From positions 1 to 64,000 of the forward strand of contig NZ_JAAXOQ010000008.1 in assembly GCF_012396015.1 (NCBI RefSeq): a stretch of 64,000 nucleotides of DNA. The letters are read 5' to 3'. The translations under genes were made by a program, and so were the position numbers. The stretch's first letter is position 1. Each line of letters begins with the position of its first letter. This document shows positions 10,762 through 17,900 of the stretch, one piece after another. Source of the DNA: Tsukamurella spumae (GTDB lineage: Bacteria; Actinomycetota; Actinomycetes; Mycobacteriales; Mycobacteriaceae). The notes beneath the pieces are model-generated. The model searched no databases and had not been told where the DNA came from. It saw only the letters and a program-made list of their open reading frames with translations.

Positions 10762-12387
10762 CTAGTTGGGCTTCGCGACCTCCACCGGCGTGCGATCCTC
10801 GGCCTGAGTCGAGGTCGTCGAAGCCGTGATCGCGGGCCCGGCGGCCTGCTCGGCGTCCTGGTCGGCGGTGTCGATCGCGGCGTCGGGGGCCATGTCGATC
10901 GTCGTGCGAAGCGGCTTGTTCGGCAGGAACGCGACGGCGATCAGTGTGACGATCGAGCAGGCGGTCGCGACCAGGAAGATCCGGCTGGTGGCGTCGCCGA
11001 ACGCCGCATTGGTGATCGCCCGGATGAGCGGGCTGTGCGGGTCGCGGATGCCGTTCGTGACGACCCCCTCCTTGACCAGGTCCGTGACGCGTGCGGTGAG
11101 CACCGCGCCGAGGGCCGACACGCCGATCGCGCCGCCGAAGGTGCGGAAGAAGGCGACGGAGCTCGAGGCCGCGCCGATGTTGTGCACGCTGACGGTGTTC
11201 TGCACCGCGAGCACCAGGTTCTGCATCAGGGCACCGACGCCCAGGCCCATGATCGCGATGTAGAGCTGCACCTGCCAGATCGGGGTCAGGTGATCGATCG
11301 TGCTGAGCAGGGCGAAACCTGCGACGAGGACGATCGCGCCGCCCACGACGAAGCGCTTCCAGTTGCCGGTGCGCGTGATCAGCTGGCCGGACGCGATGGA
11401 CGACAGGAGCATGCCCGCGACCATCGGGATGGTGAGGACGCCGGCCATCGTCGGGCTGTAGCCGCGCGAGTTCTGGAAGTACAGGCCCAGGAAGGACATC
11501 GCGCCGAACATGCCGACACCGACGGTGATCGAGGCGATGATCGCGAGCGCGGTGGTGCGCTCGGCGATGATCTGCAACGGGATGATCGGGTCCTTGGCGC
11601 GCAGCTCCACGAGCACCGTCGCGATGAGCAGCACGATGCCGACGGCCAGGTAGACGGCCGAGGAGGTCGAGACCCAGCCGTAGTTCTTACCGGCGAAGGA
11701 GACCCAGATGAGCAGGACGGATACGCCCGCGGTCAGCAGTGTGGCACCGAGCCAGTCGATGGTGACCTCGTCCTTGCGCTCGGACGTCAGGTGCAGGGTC
11801 CGCTGGATGAGGACCAGTGCGGCGAGCGCCAGCGGGACGCTGACGTAGAAGCACCAGCGCCAGCCGATGTGGTCGGTGATGACGCCGCCCAGGATCGGTC
11901 CGCCGGCCATCGACACACCCATGACGGCGCCCATGTAGCCGGAGTAGCGGCCGCGCTCGCGCGGCGGGATGATGCTGCCGATGATCGCGACCACGAGGGC
12001 CGTGAGGCCGCCCATGCCGATGCCCTGAATGACGCGGGCCACCAGCAGGATCTCGACGTTCGGGGTGGCGCCGGCCAGTACCGAGCCGATCACGAAGATG
12101 ATGATCGCGGCTTGGACCAGGACCTTCTTGTTGAACAGGTCGGCCAGCTTGCCCCAGATCGGGGTCGACGCGGCGTTCGCCAGCAGGGCCGTCGTGATGA
12201 CCCAGGAGAACGCCGTGGTGGACGCGCCCAGGTCGGCGATGATCCGGGGGAGCGCCGTGGACACGACTGTGGTGCTCAGGAGGGCCGTGAACAGGGCGGC
12301 GAGCAGGCCCGCCATGACCTCGAGGATCTCTCGGTGGGTCATGGGGGCTGCGGACTGGGGCGGTGTTTCCACCGTGGTCTCGGACAT
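10762..12387 (-). CDS. DHA2/EmrB-QacA family drug efflux MFS transporter
   Basis: This 541-residue protein with 14 predicted membrane segments is a proton-driven exporter. Signatures include STTVVSTALPRIIADLG in TM1, GKLADLFNKK (motif A), ARVIQGIGMGG and GPILGGVITDHIGWRWCFYVSVP (motif C region). The cytoplasmic tail is Ala/Thr-rich. ATG 12387 is preceded by AAGGAAGG. A TTGCA-GGG-TGCAA operator-like repeat lies 32-44 bp upstream. No regulator gene is adjacent. The substrate is probably a hydrophobic drug or lipid, but this is not readable. Confidence 0.88.
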   Translation of the reverse strand: MSETTVETPPQSAAPMTHREILEVMAGLLAALFTALLSTTVVSTALPRIIADLGASTTAFSWVITTALLANAASTPIWGKLADLFNKKVLVQAAIIIFVIGSVLAGATPNVEILLVARVIQGIGMGGLTALVVAIIGSIIPPRERGRYSGYMGAVMGVSMAGGPILGGVITDHIGWRWCFYVSVPLALAALVLIQRTLHLTSERKDEVTIDWLGATLLTAGVSVLLIWVSFAGKNYGWVSTSSAVYLAVGIVLLIATVLVELRAKDPIIPLQIIAERTTALAIIASITVGVGMFGAMSFLGLYFQNSRGYSPTMAGVLTIPMVAGMLLSSIASGQLITRTGNWKRFVVGGAIVLVAGFALLSTIDHLTPIWQVQLYIAIMGLGVGALMQNLVLAVQNTVSVHNIGAASSSVAFFRTFGGAIGVSALGAVLTARVTDLVKEGVVTNGIRDPHSPLIRAITNAAFGDATSRIFLVATACSIVTLIAVAFLPNKPLRTTIDMAPDAAIDTADQDAEQAAGPAITASTTSTQAEDRTPVEVAKPN

Positions 12388-12418
12388 CGGACCTTCCTTC
12401 TAAGCTCTAAGCAATAAC

Positions 12419-12431
12419 TTGCAGGGTGCAA
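12419..12431. promoter_or_regulatory. Operator-like inverted repeat upstream of the efflux gene
   Basis: TTGCA (12419-12423), GGG and TGCAA (12427-12431) form an inverted repeat 32-44 bp upstream of the transporter start, in a local AT-rich stretch. Next to it, CTAAG-CT-CTAAG is a short direct repeat. TetR or MarR repressors commonly bind such sites before EmrB genes. That assignment is inference. Confidence 0.35.
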
Positions 12432-12491
12432 CTGTAACGTCTGCGAAGATATTCCGCCAAGTCGTTAGTGTGTGATCCGGCTCGCATTGAG

Positions 12492-12505
12492 TGGAACATG
12501 TTCTA
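12492..12505. promoter_or_regulatory. KstR-like box
   Basis: TGGAACATGTTCTA fits the published mycobacterial KstR consensus TnnAACnnGTTnnA at every fixed position, and its 10-bp core GAACATGTTC is a perfect palindrome. It ends 10 bp before the SRPBCC start and overlaps a TAGATT -10-like hexamer (12504-12509), which fits repression of a nearly leaderless transcript. The match is to a short degenerate motif. Confidence 0.45.
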
Positions 12506-12515
12506 GATTCGGGGC

Positions 12516-12959
12516 ATGGCCTTCGTCATCGACCACACGCGCGAGATCGCGGCACCGCCCGCGCTCGTCTGGCAAGCGCTCACCGACTTCGACTCGTACC
12601 CGTCGTGGAACCCGTTCGCGGTCGAGGCGACCTGCGATCTTCGGCCCGGCGGCGCGATCGTCATGCGGGTGGCGCTCCGCCCACCGAAGGTGATGACCCA
12701 GAAGGAGTTCATCGTCTCGGTCGACGAGGGGCGCGGCTTCGCGTACGCCATGAAGCCGGCGCCCGCCGGGCTGCTGCGGAGCATTCGCGAGCAGAGCATC
12801 GTCGACCTCGGTGACGGGCGATCGCGCTACACCTCGCACTTCCAGCTCGACGGTCCGCTGTCACCCGTCGTAGGAGCGATCCTCGGCGGGAACCTGCGCC
12901 GGGGCTTCGAGGGGAACGCCGACGGACTGGTCGCGCGGGCGGAGTTCCTCGCCCGCTGA
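12516..12959 (+). CDS. SRPBCC (START-like) family protein
   Basis: This 147-residue protein has the typical opening FVIDHTREIAAPPALVWQALTDFDSYPSWNPF of SRPBCC polyketide cyclase/dehydrase-like proteins, which form a helix-grip pocket for hydrophobic ligands. The C-terminal half (VGAILGGNLRRGFEGNADGL) supplies the long closing helix. No catalytic residues can be assigned. ATG 12516 lies 6 bp from a TAGATT hexamer, suggesting a short or absent leader. The upstream KstR-like box hints at a sterol or fatty-acid link. Confidence 0.8.
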   Translation: MAFVIDHTREIAAPPALVWQALTDFDSYPSWNPFAVEATCDLRPGGAIVMRVALRPPKVMTQKEFIVSVDEGRGFAYAMKPAPAGLLRSIREQSIVDLGDGRSRYTSHFQLDGPLSPVVGAILGGNLRRGFEGNADGLVARAEFLAR

Positions 12960-12985
12960 CGTCCGGCGGCGTGCGGGACCGGCGC

Positions 12986-13195
12986 TCAGTCGTCCATCCG
13001 GAAGCCGATCTTCAGCGTCACCTGGGTGTGTGCGACGGCACCGTCCTCGATGTGGCCGCGGGTGGAGACCACCTCGAACCACTCCAGGTTCCGCATCGTC
13101 TCCGCGGCGCGACGCACCGCGTTGGCGACGGCGGCGTCGTACCCCTCGGTGGAGGTGCCGACCACTTCGATCACTCGATACACGTTGTTCGTCAT
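12986..13195 (-). CDS. Dodecin (small flavin-binding protein)
   Basis: This 69-residue protein of dodecin length reads VYRVIEVVGTSTEGYDAAVANAVRRA, then WFEVVSTRGHIEDG and a C-terminal VTLKIGFRMDD. Dodecins form dodecameric hollow spheres that store FMN or riboflavin between tryptophan residues; Trp39 in LEWFEV is the expected stacking residue. ATG is at 13193-13195. The gene lies 26 bp from the convergent SRPBCC stop and on the same strand as the thioesterase upstream. Confidence 0.88.
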   Translation of the reverse strand: MTNNVYRVIEVVGTSTEGYDAAVANAVRRAAETMRNLEWFEVVSTRGHIEDGAVAHTQVTLKIGFRMDD

Positions 13196-13285
13196 ACCTG
13201 CTCATGCTCCGCCTTTGCGGCGGGCGGGGTGGCGGAACGGCGAGGTCGGTGCCCGCGGGCGCGCCGTGCTGCCGGATGCTCCGCG

Positions 13286-13672
13286 CTACCGGGCGCGGAT
13301 GCGGCGGGTGAACCGGGCGGTGGCGCGGGCGACCACCTGATCGCCGGCGTCGGTGACGCGGATGACGAACAGGTCCTCCTTCGGCAGGCGCTCGCCCACG
13401 GTCGCCTCCGCGCGCAGAGCATCGCCGAGGCGGGTCGGCCGCAGGTAGTCGATGTGGATCGCGCTGGCTACGCCGGTGTGCTCGTCGTCGTTGGCCGCCG
13501 CCGCGACGGCCGTGCCGACCAGCGCGAAGATGAACGCTCCGTGCGTCGTGTCGTGCGGGTTGAGGTGGTCCTCGGTGACGGTCGTGGTCGACACCGCCCG
13601 ACCGCCGCCGTGCCCCGTCACCTCGATGCCGAGGAACTGCGCGTACCGGTCCACGGGCTGCTGCGTGCTCAT
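13286..13672 (-). CDS. PaaI-like hotdog-fold acyl-CoA thioesterase
   Basis: This 128-residue single hotdog domain contains HLNPHDTTHGAFIFALVGTAVAAAAN, matching the PaaI signature with the general-base region around HGA. A second strand region reads GVASAIHIDYLRPTRLGDALRAEA. Such enzymes hydrolyse phenylacetyl-type or medium acyl-CoAs as quality control, often in aromatic degradation; no paa genes are visible here. ATG 13672 follows within 41 bp of the hairpin repeat at 13713, so the promoter lies in or beyond that repeat. Confidence 0.8.
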   Translation of the reverse strand: MSTQQPVDRYAQFLGIEVTGHGGGRAVSTTTVTEDHLNPHDTTHGAFIFALVGTAVAAAANDDEHTGVASAIHIDYLRPTRLGDALRAEATVGERLPKEDLFVIRVTDAGDQVVARATARFTRRIRAR

Positions 13673-13712
13673 CGGTCAATCATCGCGGACGGCGTCACGG
13701 CCCACGCACCGT

Positions 13713-13826
13713 CTCCCCCCCGATCCGTTCCCTCCCCACCGGACCGCCGGGTGAATCGGTGGGGAGGGAACGAATCGGGGGGAGCGCTGGCGTTGTGGTG
13801 GGGAGGCGACGAACGGGGTGGGGCGG
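13713..13826. repeat. Long hairpin element, copy 1 (beside DUF559 gene A)
   Basis: The left arm at 13713-13741 pairs with the right arm at 13757-13784 over about 27 bp, with a single C-A mismatch at 13725/13773 and one bulged C. The loop is 15 nt. The core reads CGTTCCCTCCCCACCG against CGGTGGGGAGGGAACG. After the spacer GCGCTGGCGTTG a second, degenerate right arm follows (13796-13823). Copy 2 lies 1.1 kb away in the same orientation. The two copies differ by a T-A to A-T exchange inside the stem (13733/13765 against 14896/14928). Confidence 0.85.
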
Positions 13827-13829
13827 TGA

Positions 13830-14769
13830 TCACGTGAGCGGCGGGACGACGAGGCCGTGGCGGGCCATGGCCGGTAGGAGGAGCGCGTGCAGTGCGCCGG
13901 TGCGCGTGAGGTGCCGCCACTTCCATCGGACCACCTCGATCCCGGAGTCCGTGAACTCGGCCGCGCGCTCCTTCTCCTCCGACAGCGCGACGGCTCGCTC
14001 CGCCGCGGTCTCCCCGTACTTGCTCTCGCCGTCGAACTCGCCGATCAGTGTCCCCCAGTCGAAGTCGGCGAAGTACGACCGACCGCCGATCCGGTGTTCG
14101 GTCTGGAGCGGGGGACGGGGCAGCTTCCAGTTCAGCATGTCGACCCGCGACCACGACTCACCGGGCGACTCGCTGTGTTCCACCGAAAGGTCCAGTGCAC
14201 GTTGGGCGTTGACCGTGCCTCGACGGCCGCGGAGGCGATCGAGGCAGCCCTGCAGTTCCGCGAGGGGCACGGGCGCCGGATCGTCGGGTTCCGGGTAGCG
14301 ACGGACCAGACGGACCGCGTCGAACGCGCAGACGCCGCGGATCAGATCGTCGCTCATCGCGACATCGACGGCCGTGCGGGCGCGCGAGGTGACGGGGATG
14401 CCGTCCACCGTTGTGGTCTCCCCGGGGAGGATCGGACGAGGGTGCAGGTGCACCTTGCCGGCCTTGCCGCCCCGGACGCCGCCACCGTGGTCGCGGCCGG
14501 TGGTGAAGTGGACATGGGTGCGCTGCGGATTGATGAAGGGGATGTCGTGGAGCGCCGCGGCGCTCTCGTGGCTGACCACGTGGATGCGGTTCACGCTGGC
14601 CGCCCGCACGCGCAGCAGGTACCGCACCCAGGGCTTGCTTGCTGTCGTCCGGCTCGGTGTACATGCCGCTCGCCAGCCGTTCGAGTGCGCCGGCGGCCAC
14701 GGCGCGGCTGATGTCGCCACTGCTCCACCCCGTCGACTCCAGATGCCCCCGCGTCAGGATCGTCCCCAT
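13830..14769 (-). pseudogene. Frameshifted AbiEi-type HTH plus DUF559 nuclease-fold gene (copy A)
   Basis: The N-terminus reads MGTILTRGHLESTGWSSGDI, a winged-helix AbiEi-like segment. After about 43 codons the frame breaks. The rest continues in another frame through VVSHESAAALHDIPF, RARTAVDVAMSDDL and the DUF559 core FADFDWGTLIGEFDGESKYG, then EKERAAEFTDSGIEVVRWKW. The break sits at 14633-14643, where AAGC is present twice; removing one 4-bp unit restores DDSKPWVRYL, matching the intact paralog at 51839-52777. The Asp, Glu and Lys of the PD-(D/E)xK-like core remain. A GTG at 14826 could start it earlier. Recent inactivation or sequencing error are both possible. Confidence 0.8.
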
Positions 14770-14818
14770 CTCCGCAGTGAACCAGCTCCCGCCGCCGCGA
14801 ATGCCCGCGGAGACACGG

Positions 14819-14827
14819 TTGTCCACA
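14819..14827 (+). other. DnaA-box-like 9-mer upstream of DUF559 gene A
   Basis: TTGTCCACA equals the actinobacterial DnaA-box form. Read on the gene strand it is CCTGTGGACAACC, and the second DUF559 gene has CCTGTGGATAACC at the equivalent place (51779-51791). In both genes the frame also allows GTG-GAY-AAC as a start (Met-Asp-Asn), so it may simply be conserved coding sequence. A perfect 7-bp hairpin (CCGCATC, loop CGAC, GATGCGG) lies nearby at 14835-14852. Confidence 0.35.
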
Positions 14828-14877
14828 GGTCCACCCGCATCCGACGATGCGGAAGGTGCGTTCCTCCACAGTCCTCA

Positions 14878-14986
14878 TCCCCCCGATCCGTTCCCACCCC
14901 ACCGGAACGCCGGGTGAATCGGTGGGGTGGGAACGAATCGGGGGGAGCGCTGGCGTTGCGGTGGGGAGGCGACGGATCGGTGGGGG
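14878..14986. repeat. Long hairpin element, copy 2 (beside DUF559 gene A)
   Basis: The left arm at 14878-14904 pairs with the right arm at 14920-14946 through 27 positions with one C-A mismatch, the same one as in copy 1. The core is CGTTCCCACCCCACCG against CGGTGGGGTGGGAACG. The loop GAACGCCGGGTGAAT differs from copy 1 by one base. The AGCGCTGGCGTTG spacer and a second right arm (14959-14986) follow, ending 1 bp before the lhr stop. It may also act as the lhr terminator. Confidence 0.85.
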
Positions 14987-14987
14987 C

Positions 14988-17900
14988 TCAGCGAATGCGA
15001 AGGCCCTTCGGGGTGCGGGCGAACCCCGCGGCGGCCAGCGCCCCGGCGAGGGGGGAGGTGAGGGCGGGCGCACCGTCGACCTTCTCGACGGTGAGGCCGC
15101 CGAGTCCCGGTGCCGCCACCGCGAGCGCCGTGAACGCGGCCTCCGGCACGTCGGTGAAGGTGAGCAGCGTGCGGCCGCCGCGCTCGACGAACAGGGCCAG
15201 GGCACCGTCGACGAGGACCACGACGGCACCGGCCTTGCGGCCCGGGCGGGCACCCTCGTCGCCGCGCTCGGGCCAGGGGAGCGCCGCGCCGTAGGGGTTC
15301 GCGGGATCGGTGGCGGCCAGCACCAGCGCGGAGCTCTCGCCCCGCTGCTGGGCCCGCTCGAGGGCGGACGCCGCGTCGCGCAGCGCGTCGACGGTGCCGC
15401 CCCGCGCGAACTGCGCCGCCCCGAGGCGCTCGATGAAGTAGCCGCGCCGCGCCTTACCGGACTCCTCGAAGGCCGCGAGGGTGCGGTACACGCGGGCGAA
15501 GCCGCCCTCGACGTGCTCGGCCATCACCGCGCCGCGGGTCACCACGCCGTACCGCTCGAGGAGTTGCTCGGCGATGGCCGCCGACTGCTCGGTGGCGCTC
15601 GCCTCCGCCGGGGCGGGCGGCAGCGACCACCGCCCGGCGACCATGGGCGGCGCCTGGTCGACCGCCACGCGGAACCGGGCGCGCGGCGCGCGGCGCGGCG
15701 TGCGATGCGCGGTGGACCGGCGGCCGCCGGCGAGCCGGGCGCGGACCGGGGCGAAGGTGTCGCCCGTGAGGCGGCCCGTCCAGACCAGGTCCCACAGCGC
15801 CTCGGGCGTCGCGCCGGTGAGCTGGCGGTAGAAGTAGGCGCCGCCGCCGCGCACGGCGTCCTCGATCGCCTCGTGCGCCGCAGTGGTCTCGAGGGCGTCG
15901 GGCGGGGGCAGGGTGAGCGGCGCCAGATCCGCGGGATGCAGGGCGATCCAGCCGTCCTGTGCGCCGATCGCGCCGTGCCCCGTCCACACCACCTCGCCCG
16001 CCGCGGTGAGCTCGTCGAGCATCGCGGGGGAGTAATCGGCGACCCGCTGCGGCAGGACCAGGGACTCCCATGCGGAGGCGGGGATCGGCACACCCGCGAG
16101 CTGGTCGATCACCGTTGCGACGCCGTCGATGCCGCGCAGCGGCGTCTTCAGGTGGTGCCAGCCGGCGAGGAACTCGGCGTACGCCAGCTCCGGCACCGGC
16201 TCCACGTCCTGCCGCAGGCGGGCGAGGCTGCGCCGGCGGATGCGGCGCAGTACATCGGCATCGCAGAACTGGGGGACGCCGTCGGTGTCGGCGGCACCGT
16301 CGGACTCGGGGACGAACCGGCCCTCGATGACCCGGCGCGCCCCGACCAGCTCCGTCAGCGCGCGCTGCACGACCGCGACGCCCAGCCCGTAGCGGCGAGC
16401 GACCTCGCCGGCCGTGAACGGGCCGTGCCGCCGGGCGTAGCGCGACACGAGGTCGCCGATCGGGTCCGGTACCTCGGCGGTGAACGCCGACGCGATGCCC
16501 GGCTGCAGTGGCACGCCGAGCCCGTCGCGCAACCGCGCCGCGTCCTCGACGGCGGCGATCCACCCCTCGCCGTACTCGAACACCCTTCCGGCGGTGAGGA
16601 GCTCGTCGACCGCGCCGGGCGCACCGTCGGACCGCTCGGCGATCTCCGGGCGGCTGAGCGGACCCAGCTCGCGGATGAGGTCGGCCACCTGCTCGACGGT
16701 GCGCGCGCGGTAGCCGGGCGCGGTGCGCTGCAGCTGCGCGGCGATCTCCTGCAGGATGTCGGCGTCGAGCAGCTCGGTGAGCTCGACCCGACCGAGCAGC
16801 TGGGACAGCACGGCGGGGTCGAGGCTGAGCACGGCCGCGCGGCGTTCGGCCAGCGGGGCGTCGCCCTCGTACATGAACGCGCCGACGTAGCTGAACAGCA
16901 GCGAGGCCGCGAAGGGCGACGGTGCCGCGGTCTCGACCTCCGCGAGCCGGACGGTGCGCGCGGCGAGCGTCCGGTGGACGGCGATGAGCTCCGGCACGTC
17001 GTAGACGTCCTGCAGGCACTCGCGGACGGCTTCCAGGACGATGGGGAACTGCGGGAACCCGCGCGCGACCTCGAGGAGCTGGCTCGCCCGCTGCCGCTGC
17101 TGCCAGAGCGGGGCGCGCTTGCCGGGGTCGCGGCGGGGCAGCAGCAGCGCCCGCGCGGCGCATTCGCGGAACCGCGACGCGAACAGGGCGCTCGAGCCCA
17201 CGGCCTCGGTGACCAGGTCGTCGATCTCGTCCGGTTCGAAGCGGAACAGCTCGGCACCCGGCGGGGAGTCGTCGGTGTCGGGCAGCCGGACGATGATGCC
17301 GTCGTCCGTCGCGGTGACGGCGCCGGACAGGCCCAGCGCGGCGTTCAGTCGCGCGCCGATCGCGAGCGCCCACGGCGCGTGCACCTTCATCCCGAGCGGG
17401 GAGTGCAGCGCGACCCGCCAGTCGCCCAGCTCGTCGCGGAACCGCTCGACCACCAGCGTGCGGTCGGTGGGGAGCACGCCGGTGGCCCGCTGCTGCTCGT
17501 CGAGCAGGGCGATGAGGTTGTCGGTCGCCCAGTCGCCCAGGCCCACCTCCTGCGCCCGGGCGCGCTGCTCGTCGGGGCCCAGCGCGCCGAACTCGCGGGT
17601 GAACCGCCCGATGGCGCGGCCCAGTTCCGCGGGCCGGCCCACGGTGTCGCCGATCCAGAAGGGCAGCCGCCCGGGCCGGCCGAAGGCGGGCGAGACCAGG
17701 ACGCGGTCGTGGGTGATCTCCTCGATCTTCCAGCTGGTGGCGCCGAGCGCGAAGACATCGCCCACGCGGGACTCGTAGACCATCTCCTCATCGAGCTCGC
17801 CCACGCGGGAGGCCTTCTCGCCCACCATGAACACACCGAACAGGCCGCGATCCGGGATGGCGCCGCCGGAGGTGACGGCGAGCCGGCCCGCGCCGGGGCG

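Noticed and set aside
12494-12503. GAACATGTTC as a LexA/SOS box
   Set aside because: The mycobacterial SOS box needs GAAC-N4-GTTC; here the spacer is 2 bp, which fits KstR instead.
13713-14986. Hairpin copies as ordinary intrinsic terminators
   Set aside because: Two near-identical copies in the same orientation with long shared spacers and a second arm are more than terminators need, though copy 2 may also end lhr transcripts.
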